Counted from the first letter of the stretch, positions 22,537-33,765 are shown. The stretch is DNA of 64,000 nt from Cunninghamia lanceolata (GCA_027924645.1 BSBN01000888.1:18364501-18428500), one strand, 5' to 3'. Numbers and translations are program-made. The notes: generated by a model not told the origin, from the sequence alone.

Positions 22537-24678
22537 ATGCCTCCAAAAGGTAGTGGTACTGCAAGGGAATTGCAGGAAATGAAGGAGAAACATGCTAGAG
22601 AGATGAGGAAGATGAAGGAGCTTGCTGAAGCACTTCAAGCCAGGCTGACAGCCCTGGAAAAGAACAAAAAGAGGGAAGTAGAAGACAGTGAGTCTGAAGA
22701 AGATGCAGATACTGTTGAAGAGTATGAAGAGGTAGCTGAAGATCTGGATGCTGAAGACCAGAGACTGGCAAAACTGCTAAAGGCAGTACAGAGTGAAAAA
22801 CCTAAGGTGAAGGTTGATGTTTCCAAGTATACTGGAAGCTTGAATGAAGATGAGTTGTTAGATTGGATTGCTGCACTAGATAATCACTTTGAATGTGAAG
22901 ATGTTGCTGAGGATCAGAAAGTCAAGATTGCAAAGACCAAGTTAGGAGGTCATGCTTTGGTATGGTGGGATTATGTACAATCTGAGAGAAGGAAACAAGG
23001 GAAGTCTAAGATCACTTCATGGGATAAGATGGTAGCAAGGATAAAGGGTAAATTCTTGCCAAGGGATTATGAAATCCAGATGTTTAAGAAGCTGCAATTT
23101 TTAAAGCAGAAAGACAGGGATGTGAAGGCATATACTGAGGAATTTTATCTGTTAAGTATGAGATCTGGTCATCATGAGAATGAGGTAGAAAAGGTGGCTA
23201 GGTACTTGGCTGGTTTAAGGTTTAACATACAGGATGAGTTAGTGTTAGCTAACCCTAAGAATGTGGAAGATTGTTATCAAATGGCAATCAGGATTGAAGA
23301 AAAGCTGAATAGAGGACATGATAAGTCCATGAAAGGAAGAGGAAACAACAGGGGAAGAGGAGTAGCCCCTGCACAAAAGCAAATCAATGAGAGTCAAGAA
23401 GACACTGGTAAAGGACAAGGACAGTCTGATTTCAGAGGTGGATGGAAAGGTAATAGAGGAAGATTTGGAGGTGGTAGAGGTTCTACTACATTTTCAGGAA
23501 AGTGTTACACCTGTGGAGAGTTTGGTCATCCATCTTTCAAATGTCCAGAAAACAAAGGTTCATCATCTAGAAATGATAGAACAAGTGACAAGAGAGTACA
23601 ACTTGTGCAAGAAGAGAAAGAAGAAGAAAGTGCACAGAGTTCAAACAGAGGTCCTGAGAATTTTGGATATCCAGAGAGTGGAGAATCCCTGATGTTAAGG
23701 AAAACAAGTTTGCAGGCATCACAGGATCTGATGCAAAGAAGAGCTCTTTTCAAAACCACATGTAAGAGCAAAGGTAAGGTATGTAAGGTTGTCATTGATA
23801 CTGGTTCAACAGACAACATGGTATCTCAGGAGATGGTGGATAAACTGAAGCTGGAAAGGATTCCACATCCACACCCTTACAAGGCATCTTGGGTGAGTGA
23901 TAGTCAATCACTTTTTGTCTCTGAACAGGCATATGTGGATTTCCAGATTGGACCATATCAGGATAGAATCTTGTGTGATATTTTGCCTATGGAATGTTGT
24001 CACCTACTGCTAGGTAGACCATGGCAATTTGACAGAAGGGTACTGTATGATGGGTGTGCTAATACCTACACCATCAAGAAAGATGGGAAGACTATTAAGT
24101 TGATGCCATTGCAGGCAAAAGCTGCAGTACAGAAGGCAGCTCAAATCATTTTGATGGGAAAGAAGGAGTTTGTGCAGATGCCTAGAGGAACAGGCATGAA
24201 GGCAGTTCAGGACACTGCAGGGAAAGGAGTTGTTACAGACAACAAGCTGAAGAAAGTTTCAGTTGTGACTGACAGAGGTCAGCAGCAGGTACAGAAACAG
24301 GTTTGTACACAGCAACCAGTTGAGAGGCATGACAAGGATGTTGTCATAGTTGGGACTATTGCTTGTCCTATGAAGATTGAAAGAAAGGTACAGTTGAACA
24401 CCACAGAGGCAGTTCAGCCAGAGGTTCTGGTTAGGCAACCTGACAAACACAGGGTATGTGAGAAGAAGGCCTACATCAACGGGCATGATGATTTACTTGC
24501 CAGAAAGCAAGTTACAGTGCCGAAGTCTTGGAGCAGCCAAGAGACAGCAGCAGACAAAGCTGGAGCAGGTCAGACTATTGACAAAGCAAAGTGTAGAAGT
24601 GGAGGACTTCCACATACTCAACTCATGGGACATGAGTTCTTTTCTTTTGGGGAGTATGGTGCAGGAGCACCTACCTGA
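22537..24678 (+). CDS. gag-protease polyprotein, ending inside the 3' LTR
   Basis: A 713-residue intact frame from the ATG at 22,537 (MPPKGSGTAREL); the open frame extends a little upstream but has no ATG. Order: an N-terminal charged coiled-coil-like segment (~12-45); an acidic linker; a retrotransposon gag capsid-type domain (~98-245, with HALVWWDYV near 139-147); an RG-rich basic stretch; a CCHC zinc knuckle C323-C326-H331-C336; an aspartic protease with VIDTGSTDNMV, catalytic D421, and LLGRPW at 491-496. Where RT would normally follow, there are ~210 residues of unassigned, K/V/Q-rich sequence. The last codons cross the polypurine tract, and the TGA at 24,676-24,678 lies 20 bases inside the 3' LTR. 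Family: Ty3/gypsy-type gag-pro. It presumably makes particle protein and its processing enzyme. Confidence 0.93.
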   Translation: MPPKGSGTARELQEMKEKHAREMRKMKELAEALQARLTALEKNKKREVEDSESEEDADTVEEYEEVAEDLDAEDQRLAKLLKAVQSEKPKVKVDVSKYTGSLNEDELLDWIAALDNHFECEDVAEDQKVKIAKTKLGGHALVWWDYVQSERRKQGKSKITSWDKMVARIKGKFLPRDYEIQMFKKLQFLKQKDRDVKAYTEEFYLLSMRSGHHENEVEKVARYLAGLRFNIQDELVLANPKNVEDCYQMAIRIEEKLNRGHDKSMKGRGNNRGRGVAPAQKQINESQEDTGKGQGQSDFRGGWKGNRGRFGGGRGSTTFSGKCYTCGEFGHPSFKCPENKGSSSRNDRTSDKRVQLVQEEKEEESAQSSNRGPENFGYPESGESLMLRKTSLQASQDLMQRRALFKTTCKSKGKVCKVVIDTGSTDNMVSQEMVDKLKLERIPHPHPYKASWVSDSQSLFVSEQAYVDFQIGPYQDRILCDILPMECCHLLLGRPWQFDRRVLYDGCANTYTIKKDGKTIKLMPLQAKAAVQKAAQIILMGKKEFVQMPRGTGMKAVQDTAGKGVVTDNKLKKVSVVTDRGQQQVQKQVCTQQPVERHDKDVVIVGTIACPMKIERKVQLNTTEAVQPEVLVRQPDKHRVCEKKAYINGHDDLLARKQVTVPKSWSSQETAADKAGAGQTIDKAKCRSGGLPHTQLMGHEFFSFGEYGAGAPT
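24637..24656 (+). promoter_or_regulatory. pyrimidine box and polypurine tract of element B
   Basis: TTCTTTTCTTTTGGGGAGTA immediately precedes the 3' LTR. The T-rich box followed by GGGGAG is the likely plus-strand primer. It is short and lies within the coding frame (FFSFGEYG), so its bases are under double constraint. Confidence 0.7.
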
Positions 24679-26246
24679 CAGCTGGCCTTCATGAGGCAGT
24701 TAGTAGTTTAGGTCTTGTTTGTGTTTCCAAGAAGGTCTGTTAGACCAATTGCATGTAATAAGGTCATGCTGATCAGGATAAGATCATGCTGACCAGGCTT
24801 TTGCTATTTTTAGCTAGTTAGTTATAACAGCTGTCATGATGTATGTTCGGTGGGATCTCCCAGCCGCTTGGAGAGTTCCCAGCCGCTTGGAGTCGGGTCA
24901 GTAGTACTCGTAGGAAAGTCTTTATAAGCATGAGATCAGTTGATATTGCATATACAGACAGATATCATCGATCGGCAGTGTAGTGTTGCATCAAGCAGAG
25001 GAGTTGAGTGTTCTGTGTGAGGAACATCATATTGTATTGCATCTTTGAATCAATAAAGATCCTGTTTCATTTTCTGTTGATCTCCTTTGTATAATCGATC
25101 TGCTGGTTTGCGTGGCTGCATGGATTTCCTGATCCATTCCACCGGTTGATCTGTCTGATCGGTGGAATGGCAATGTACATTAGGGTAGGTAGTAGTTTGT
25201 TTGTTTGCATGCAGGTGTGCAGGATCGCGGTCAAGAGATGTTGAAGACCCTAGCATCCTCATGTGCTAGGTCAAGTTGAGAAGTTCAAGTTGATAAACTG
25301 GAGTTGGAAGATCACCCTGAGGTTGGATCGGGTCATCCCTGGTGGATCGGCGAAGGGAGATTTCTCTAAGTGAAGAAGTCTGTTAAAACGGCATCATCAG
25401 GATATTTCTGCAAATATCCTGCAGACAGTTCGGACATCGTCATCCGGATAAGTGGAGAAGATCGGCATGATGTTGTCGATTGCATGAAGTGCAAGTTCGT
25501 TGGGGTGATCATCAGCAGGAGGAGCCGAGGAGCGTATCGGCATCAGGATCATCATATCGGGAGTGCCAAACATCCGCATATCGCGAGTAGATGCGGGAGA
25601 GAAAGTTCGGATTTTTCGACTAAGTGTTGAGAAGGTCATCAGGATATCGGGTGACGTCATCGTCATCAGGATATTGAGATATCCCCCCCTGTGCGAGTTT
25701 ATCCTGCCGTCGTAAGGTATGAAGATATCGGCAGAAGTCCGTGGCAGGAAGTTGTGTTAACATCATCATCAGGAGGTTTCGAAGAGAACCGGATAATTTA
25801 TATCATGATGCTGTTGCTTGTATCGTCGGGCAGTGGAGCATCGAAGGTAAGCTGTTGAAGGTGATCGTCATCAGGATATTTGGGACAACCGGATGTTGAA
25901 TATCCTGCTGACGAAGGAAGTGTTGCATATGGTGATGCCGATGGAGTTCGGAGCCCGATGAACAGTGCAACCGGAGGATGTGTGCGCCCGCTGAACATCA
26001 TGATGATGATGTTAGGAGGAAGGCGGAGGAGGTGAATAGTAGTCGGCAGGAGGATGTTTGCGAGTGTCCGCAATATGATGATGCTGTTGGTTTTAAGAAA
26101 CATGATGCTGACAGAGTAAAGCCGAAATATGATGATGTTGGTGGCTTTAGGAAATATGATGATGATGGCGAAGATGATGATGATGAGGTTGGTCTGCAGA
26201 CATTCATGCTATATGCGAAGGTTATAGTGTGGATGCCTCTGCATCA
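24657..26246 (+). repeat. 3' LTR of element B
   Basis: 1,590 bp, about 99.5% identical to the 5' LTR apart from a 22 bp difference near 25,650. It supplies the stop codon of the gag-protease frame and is followed by TAATC at 26,247-26,251. Confidence 0.92.
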
Positions 26247-26261
26247 TAATCGATCAGATAT

Positions 26262-26340
26262 TTACGAAGAGTTGTTCAAAATTCCAAGGATGATACATGG
26301 GACCTTGTACCATTTCCTAAGGGTGAAAGCAAGAAGATGA
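26262..26340 (+). pseudogene. small copia RT fragment
   Basis: In one frame it reads QNSKDDTWDLVPFPKGESKK, the start of the copia RT domain (typically N-D-T-W-D-L-V-P). The rest of that element is not recognisable, so element B may have landed in an already decayed copia copy. Confidence 0.5.
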
Positions 26341-26668
26341 GTCCACTTTTCATGGAAGTCTCATGGGAAAGAAAAACCTAATGGAAATGGGTATCTTCTT
26401 TGAAAATAATGGGCACCCCATTGGGAATGGTGACCTGAACCTAAACAGGAGCTCGCTATGTAATGGGCTCCTATTGAGGATCAGGATCACAAAGATAAAT
26501 GATCTCTCATTGCATATGGGCTCTTATATATGGAATGGGTGCCCATTTTATAAGTAGTTACCTATTAATGAAAAGTATTTATTATTTGTATAGTGGCTAT
26601 GAGTTCACTCTTAATAGTTCATTTTGAAAATCAAGGTGAAACTGTTGCTATAAAAGTTTATTTATATG

Positions 26669-27977
26669 TGTTGAAATCTTAAAATTAGATTAACGAGTTT
26701 CAATTTCATGTGTATGTGATTAGCACATTCAATGAATGTAGTAATGAAGGAAATTAATCAAGGAAGTTGACACAAAATTTACATGGAGAAACCCTTAATA
26801 AAAAAACTCCACACCAAAAGAGATATTATGATTGAATTAATTCTTGTAATCATGTTTACATTAACTCTGAATTCTCTCTGAATTCTCATAGGACTTCGTT
26901 ACTACTTCAATTTTAAAAAGTTGTCTTAATTTCTACCAACCAAAGGCATCATTAAATAGAATCCATGGACTTGAAAATACAATGAATTATATCTAATAAC
27001 ATGAGAATATTCCTAATGCAAAAACCAAGCTCTCCATATTGTGAATTCCAATGATGCATAGTAGAAATCACCACTTAACTAAAAGTCTCAAACATGGGTG
27101 CCCAAGAAGTCCAAATCAAAATTAGTCAATAAAAATGTTATGTGACAACAAGGTAGAACTGAAAGTCTCAACATGGGCACCCAATAAGTCCTAATCAAAC
27201 TTAGTCAACTAAAGTGACCCATCTCACACCAATGTCAGGTAAATAACATGCATTTCTTGGAATTCCCAATATAGATCCATAACAACCTATTTGTATCATG
27301 CAAAAGTCATGTAACAACTTGTAACATCATGCAAGAGTCATGCAAAGTTGACGCAAAGTTAGAGTGACACGCAAGACACATGTATCAACATATAAGTACA
27401 TGCAACTGACCTGCAAGTATATGCAACTGAAATGCAACAACATGCAAACACATGAAAGTGCATGCAACTTTGATGCAACAATATACAAGTCCATGCAAAT
27501 AACATGCAACAACATAGAAGTCCGTGCAAGTAACATGTAACAACATGCAAGTCTAGGCAAGCTCATACAAGCAACACACAATTAACATGTATATCTAAAT
27601 TCAATGTTAACTCCCACAAAAGTCTCATACATAGTATATGAAACATTATCCACCCATGCAAAAAAAAAAAGTTAACTGCGATTCCACATTGGATTCTCCT
27701 CCAAAGTGGGTGTCCCTGATGGGTCCAACCTCCTAGAAGGTATCTCCAAGTCAACATGGACTTCAAGAAGTCAACTCCAAGTCTCCATGGGCTTCACTTC
27801 CAAAGTGGGCACCCATATTGGGTCACACCACATAGAATGTAACTGCAACATGTCCAAGTGAAATAATTAATAAATAATTTTTCTCAAGTGTCTATGTGTT
27901 CAAGAACAATTTCCAAGAACTTTGGAGACACATGAAAATGGTTAGGATTTTAAAGTTAATGACAACTTATCCCACCA
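26669..27977 (-). mobile_element. 3' LTR of a minus-strand copia (element G)
   Basis: The plus-strand left edge TGTTGAAATC and right edge CCCACCA give TG...CA on the minus strand, about 1.3 kb. To its right on the minus strand is CAATTGGGAGAATGG, a usual copia polypurine/LTR junction, then RNase H-like coding sequence, so this is the 3' LTR. Internal wording (aaaaaaactccacaccaaaag) resembles the LTR at 17,687. Edges are approximate. Confidence 0.55.
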
Positions 27978-28345
27978 TTCTCCCAATTGACATTACATAT
28001 TGCAATTACAAATATGAGGTAATAAAATTATTTAACAAGTATAGTGATCAAGGTCAATAGCCTTCTTGCACTAGGAAAACTTATTTGTGATAACTTGCTA
28101 GTTAAGAGAATCTACAACATTAACCAAAGTGTCAACCTTTTCAATCAAAACCTTACCATTCTTGACCATTTCTTGTACAAAGTGATACTGAACATCAACA
28201 TTCTTAGCATGAGCATGATACATAAGATTTTTTTGGCTAAACAAATGGCACTCTAACTATCACATCTGATCCTCGCTATCCTGCAATCAAAACCAATACA
28301 TGTACCAAGTCTAAATAACCATATTGCCTCTTTAGAGGCATGCAT
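27978..28345 (-). pseudogene. copia RNase H C-terminus, minus strand (element G)
   Basis: On the minus strand it reads HASKEAIWLFRLGTCIGF, then CDS-stop-SAICLAKK, HAHAKNVDVQYHFVQEM and GKVLIEKVDTLVNVVDSL. This is the conserved tail of copia RNase H (SKEA, DS.SAI.LAK, KH.D..YHF.RE, D.LTK). A stop replaces Gln after CDS and one frameshift lies near LAKK. No upstream pol domain was found to the right, so the element is 5'-truncated. Confidence 0.75.
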
Positions 28346-31300
28346 AGTGTAGCATAAAATATTAATATTTAGCAAAAACTCTAATAATGCCACATTTTGA
28401 AAACTATAGAAAAATCAAAGATTAAATACTAAAAACTATGAAATGTTACCAATGCATGAGAATGTGAATGTGGTTGCTCAAAACGTTAGCGTAACTCTAA
28501 TGTTGAAAATTCCAAGGGATCAAATCACGAACAAATGTAGGTTTTTATAAAATTTGGGTAAAACAGTTTGGGTAGTTGCACGGGAAAAAAGTAGGTATAT
28601 TAGTGGGTTTTGGGTTAGATTTTTAGGTTTAAGTTAATAATAAATTTAATTAGATAAATTTAATTTATTATTAATGAGAATTTTATAAGTAAATAATAAA
28701 TTAGTTTTAATTTATTATTTACGAGATATGGCAAAAGTAAAGAATAATTAATTAATTAAATCTTTAGGTTAGGGGAATAATCATGAATTTAGTGATGGTT
28801 AATTTTTTATGTCTATAGAACATATTGGATACTTGAACTTATCATCATCTACTCTAGGCTATAACAACTTATGTTTTATCTCAACACATCGAGCCAACCA
28901 ATACCCTATTTCCGCTTCATTGCCGTCGGGTACAAAAAAGGCATACACATGTCCCACAAAAAACCTCCAAATTCAATAAAGTATGACATGATCTATAATT
29001 CACAAAAATACATGCATGTACAAAATTATAGATTACAAACCAATGTAATGAAACTAGATATTGAATTAATGTACCTTTTTGTACAAGGTCTGAAATATTA
29101 TCACAGTCATCTAATGTAAAAAATAATTATCTTCTTCAAACGTTGTTTCATCTTGATCATGTGTTTGTATTGGTGTTATGGATCTATGTTTCTATTTTTA
29201 AACTCATTCTATATTTTCACATGCTTCCCACTCACCTCCAACACAAAACTAAAAAAACGGCAAGCTCCCTAGTCCATATAGTCCATGTGCTTGCATTTGA
29301 ACTCTTATATGATTGTCACTTTTCTGATACACTAATTGTCTCACAATCATAATGAGGAAGAATGTTTTATTCTTCAACTAACCAAAAGAATCATCAAACT
29401 TTAGAGTTTTCACTTGATCATGTAGATATTTTTGCATTACACCAATCTAGAATTACATGTGTATTTTTCAAGTTTATTTCATGTAGTGCCCCTCATCTCG
29501 TCGTCCATCAGATTGATGTTTGCTTAAACTTTATAGTGTCCTAGACCATAGATGATGGATCTCTTGTTATCTTGTTACTTCATTGTGAATCTGATTGTTA
29601 TGATAACAGTTGTTGATGTTAGATTTTATCATTTTATGTTTTAGAATTTGATAAATGAACTAGATGTTACAGATGTTTCGATGTTAATTGAGATATTGGA
29701 TTGAATGTTTTATGTTGTTGATTAATATCAGATACCTTGTTCAACGTAGTTAATTGTTTATACATAACGTGAATGGAACAGTGTTGTATTACTCGCTTTC
29801 GAGTACCCTACACCACTGCGATTTCCATTCACTATAGGACTGTATGTGGATATATATATATCTTGAATGTTTAACCGTGCGTTGTTGCAGGAATGCAGGT
29901 ACTAGGCATCGACTCCACCTGATTATAGGTCTAAGCGTGCCTTCACCAATGGATTAGTTGTTGGAGTTAACGTGAGGTCCCATGTCAGTGTGGAATGGTT
30001 GTCAGTTTATCCTCTTGGTCATTGTCTGTCATTCGATCATGATTTGCGGACAAGTAATATTGCACCTTGGAGTCTAACTAGGTTAGACAGTGTCTGAATG
30101 TGTAAGGTGTCATTGTGCGTTAATTAGAATCATATTACGGAAAGTATAATGTCGATAATTGTTGATTATTATTGTAAATAAATTATTATTGTTAGAAGTA
30201 TAGTTGTTAAGTAAAGATTGCAAGAGGTTTTGTATTATTTAATATAATATTATTTACAATAAATATTTAAATAAATAAAATAGTTGTAAGTTATGTTGTA
30301 ATCAGTGATTTACAACTAAATTAATAAAATAAATTAATATATAGTTGTACTATTATAGATAGTTGTAATATTATAACTTTATTAAATAAAATATGCTTGG
30401 TCGGCTATAAAGTCATTAAGTGTTGTCGGGAATTATGTGTTTTCATTTTAAAAAGAAATACAATAAAACAAATAAAGAACTTCTTTGGGATTATTAAACT
30501 AAATAAAAATATTAGTAGAGGAGGGAGATGCACGGGATCACGTGCCGAGTCCCTTGGAAGAAGGAAGGGGCTGTGTTATAAAAAGAAAAGGCTTGTTGAG
30601 GCAAAGACAACATTGCAGGTAGAGAAAAGTGAAGAAGATCAGGGAAAAAGGCTTGGACTGCAGCAGTTGAACCGGAATCGTCGAATCGGCATCGCAGCCA
30701 GGTTCCATTAAAAGTTTAATTTACTCCTCTACTTCTCTTTCTGAATCTGCAAATGTTGTTGGTTGTTTAATCTTCCAAATGATTTGTTTGGGCTAGATTT
30801 ATGCTTAAAGATTTGATCCAATCTGCAATCGGTTTGTATTCTGAGTTTTAGTCGTCAAATCTTAAACCCGGATGATCATGTCTGTAGGTTGCCCTCTCTA
30901 CATTTAAAACATAACATCTTTTAGGGTTTTAAATTGTTTCTGCCAAGGAATTCGTTGTGTAATTGTCTACCTCCCACTCTATTTACCGGCAAGCATAGTA
31001 TATTTCCTTGGATCTTAGCTTGAAGGCAGTAACATCACAACATGCTGTAGAAAATACTTTACCAATTGCAATGATTATAGGGTTTAGACTGAGATTTTAG
31101 CGCTACACTTGTAGCAGTTCGTTCCAGGGTGAATTTACATCATTTTTGGTTGTGCATTGTATTTACCTTCATCCTGGAGGTTTGCCAATGAATGTCTTTG
31201 TGATTGCATCATTTGGAGACTTCCTTTCTATTGATCACCATATTACTCTGAGTTGGAATTCTCTGCTGTGCGTCTGTTGAGGGTTTCAGGATATTTATAT

Positions 31301-32154
31301 AGATCTCAATAGTTCGTATTGACCACTAAGGCTTAAACATTCCTTCAAGATTATTGTTTGTTAGCTGCCCATACGCTCAGGCTTCTAGTAGACCTGTTGC
31401 CATCCTTAGATCATGCCAAGAGAGTTTCAATTTCATAAAATCTGAGTGTAGATTGCCCACCAATTTAGGGACTCATCACAAGATTCACGAGCAAGCATTC
31501 GACCCTTTTTGGATTCGCTGTATGTTGTCACTATAATTAGTTGTAATTTTACAAATTATAACTTCTGCATCGATGTTTGAGGAAAGAACATAGATTGTGC
31601 AGTCAAGCGTAGTGATACTGTAAATACTCCTAAGCCGATATACATATGTGTACTACAGGAATCAAGAGAATGCGTTATAGATTTAAACAGCTACCGCAAT
31701 GATATCAGGTTAGGGTGTCTTCAAGATAGCCGCACGGGCATACAGGCATACACAGTAATCAAATGTAGAATTCAAATACCATTACCTAGCTCATTGTGCC
31801 CAAGGGTATGTGATAATGACCAGAAATTGATACCTTTCAATGAAAACACGAGTTAGAAATTATTTGCGAGAGGAGCCATACTAGAAGGCAGATATGAGTT
31901 ATTGCAGGGAGATTGTAGTAGACTGTGGCGACTCCTTAGTTCTCAACAAGTTCATACGAAGATATAGGTAACAAGATATGGGCACTAGTAGGACATGAGC
32001 GACTCCTCCAGATTTGAAATGCTACTGATGGGCGCGGGGATGGCTATATCTCATCGGTTGCTCCTATCGGTGTATTCCTGGAAACCCCCCTATAGGTGCA
32101 AGTGCTAGTATATAGATCCGTTGCATATTAGGGACAAGAGTGTGTCTTTTGCAG
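28346..32154. other. intergenic sequence without recognised gene
   Basis: Low-information open frames only. At 30,574 TATAAAAAG stands upstream of a moderately GC-rich stretch (30,590-30,715) that could be an LTR promoter and leader or a 5' UTR; no LTR pair could be matched. Missing N-terminal EB1 exons were searched for by eye up to 32,154 and not found. Confidence 0.4.
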
Positions 32155-33297
32155 CAAATTGAGGTGAATAAACTAATAAAAGGCAGGACGCTTGATAATC
32201 TGGAGTTCCTGCAATGGCTAAAACGATATTGTGACTCTATGACTCTATCAATGATGGGATTACGAATGAGTACTCTCCTCTTTCCATTTTTCTATTGATA
32301 ATGCATAAATAAATATGTAGTGGCCAGTGATAAAGCGCTCTACAGATTGAGGGTATACGTTTAGTATTTGGGGTTTAAGGGAGTGTTATGTGAGTCAAAC
32401 CTGCAACCAATAGGGTTTTAAGTTACCTATGTCCTGTGTCAGTTGCAGATCAGGGGTAAAGTAGTTAACAAGAAGACAAGCTTTCTTTGCTGTAAGACCT
32501 TTTGCTTTCCATGTTCAATGCAATTGATTTTGAGAAGGTTTTGCATTTTTTTTTATTTGGGGTGTTTCAGTTACAATGCTTTGGAACGAAGAGAAGTGTG
32601 TAAAGGGGGTAAAGAAGTCAATAAGAAGGTAAGCTCTGCGTCCAAACATCATACAGTTTCAGGCACCAGGCGACATGAAACTCCTATTGCCAATGAAGTA
32701 CACAAGGCAACAAGAAAAGTCCACAGTAATACTTCTGGAAATGCTCAGATTCCTCCATCAATAGTAGGGGAGCAAATGACTTCTGCTGCTCATCCAATTC
32801 CAGTTGTTGTTCCGGCACAGATTCAGAAGCTTATTGAGCAGGTGTCTGTGGCTAGCTTCGAAAAGGAAAGAGAATTTTACTCTGCAAAATTAAGAAACAT
32901 TGGAATTCTGTTCCAAAACCCACCAGTGACAAATTTGCCTGTGAGCACAAGTCTCCTGTCTCGTTTGTATTCTTTGACTCTTAATATTGAGAAGAAGATG
33001 TTCGAGTGAAAATGAATTTTCATGATTCTTCAAATGACTTTTCGGCTTTGAAGCTCTCATGTTATGCCTTTACCTGGCCTACTCATACAAGCTGTTGGTT
33101 ACCGAATACCTTACCTTACAATTTAGTTCAATTGTTCTCTTCTTAATGCACGTAGTTTCTACAGTTCAAAGGATTCTATATGCTTCAGAACACAGCCCTG
33201 CAGTAATTGCTGATGCCAAAGTAATTACGTGCGAGCAATCTTTAGGACTATCCAACTCTAATGTTACAGATAAGAGGGAATCTCAGAAACGAAAACT
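32155..33297 (+). pseudogene. EB1-like microtubule plus-end protein, broken exons
   Basis: Three exon-like blocks are visible. Exon a (32,155-32,269) follows CTTTTGCAG and reads [20 protein letters not shown], the end of the calponin-homology domain. Exon b (32,571-32,940) follows GTGTTTCAG and reads YNALERREVCKGGKEVNKK, then FEKEREFYSAKLRNIGIL and NLP, the EB1 coiled-coil domain, ending at GTGAGC. Exon c (33,165 on) reads QRILYASEHSPAVIADAK and ends near ESQKRKL. An 8 bp direct duplication (gactctat at 32,233 and 32,241) shifts exon a out of frame; without it, the exon would end DGITNE and join exon b in phase. Splice phases of b and c do not match. Earlier exons, and so most of the CH domain, are absent. 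Retained introns show a DNA-level copy, not a retrocopy. Confidence 0.8.
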
Positions 33298-33299
33298 TG

Positions 33300-33490
33300 T
33301 AATCTCACTTGAAGTGGAATATATTGCGAATGCAACATTAAGAGCATCCTTCTTTCCCCTCTGATTGCCATCACGTAGGAGTGTAACCAATGCTGGGATG
33401 GCCCCAGATTTACTAACTGTTACATTATGTTCATTGAGGAATGGCAAGCTGAAAAGAGTTGCAGCAGCAACTACAAAACTACTTCTTCTT
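33300..33490 (-). pseudogene. armadillo-repeat (U-box type) protein fragment
   Basis: The minus strand reads [40 protein letters not shown] and [13 protein letters not shown] without a stop. This fits the ARM repeats of plant U-box proteins (GAIPALV.LLRDG..RGKKDA..ALFNLS). The fragment is about one and a half repeats long. It begins exactly where the EB1 similarity on the other strand ends, and MED15-like similarity starts at its other edge, so it is a captured or rearranged fragment. No flanking ARM repeats were found. Confidence 0.75.
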
Positions 33491-33765
33491 GCCCAGCTCC
33501 AACATCAGCCCTGACAGTTGCAACAACAACCACCATTGCTACCACATTGGAACTCAGTACAGCAAGAGCTTTAGTAAAGGATTCACACACCTGGTGGCTT
33601 ATTGCAACAGCAACAGCAGCAGAGTTCTGTTGAATAGCAGAAGCAGTTACTGCAAGCCCAAACCCTGAGGCTGTTTGATCTCCCTACAATATTAGAGGAG
33701 TCATCAGGGCAAACTGGCCAACCAAATGTTATTGACTGGTAGGAGAAGATCTATCAGAAGGTAAG
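33486..33765 (+). pseudogene. MED15-like Mediator subunit fragment
   Basis: One frame gives a glutamine-rich stretch (QLQQQPPLLPHWNSVQQEL, LLQQQQQQSSVE, QKQLLQAQTLRLFDLP) followed by SSGQTGQPNVIDW-stop-EKIYQK and a GTAAGA donor. Plant MED15 proteins have a Gln-rich region leading into a W-Q-E-E-(I/V)-Y-Q-K segment. Several Gln codons have become TAG stops, so it is broken. Assignment rests on the short DW.E.IYQK motif plus Gln richness. Confidence 0.6.

Larger units (their letters stand above)
20813..26246 (+). mobile_element. young gag-protease-only LTR element (element B)
   Basis: 5,434 bp with TG...CA LTRs of 1,612 and 1,590 bp, a Met-tRNA primer site and TAATC target duplications. Between the LTRs lie only 2,232 bases, holding one intact gag-protease frame; RT, RNase H and integrase are absent. 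By hand count the LTRs differ by about 7-8 substitutions plus one 22 bp indel (~0.5%), making it the youngest insertion here. This matches the published TR-GAG idea (terminal-repeat elements with gag only) but with a protease added. It must have borrowed RT and integrase from an autonomous relative, presumably a gypsy element with related ends. Compared with neighbouring DNA it is GC-richer. Confidence 0.93.

Noticed and set aside
27359..27581. Cys-rich minus-strand open frames
   Set aside because: They translate the ATGCAA/CATGCA repeats within the LTR of element G and are absent as a conserved unit elsewhere.
28871..29544. Three consecutive plus-strand frames of 60-82 codons
   Set aside because: They are ordinary chance frames in AT-rich DNA, with no domain, splice or promoter signal.
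30574..30715. TATAAAAAG followed by a GC-richer open frame of ~100 codons
   Set aside because: It could be an LTR promoter or 5' UTR, but no matching LTR, splice pattern or protein similarity supports a gene.
33427..33668. Ser/Thr-rich and Asn-rich plus-strand frames
   Set aside because: They are out-of-frame readings of the Gln-rich MED15-like fragment and the ARM fragment on the other strand.
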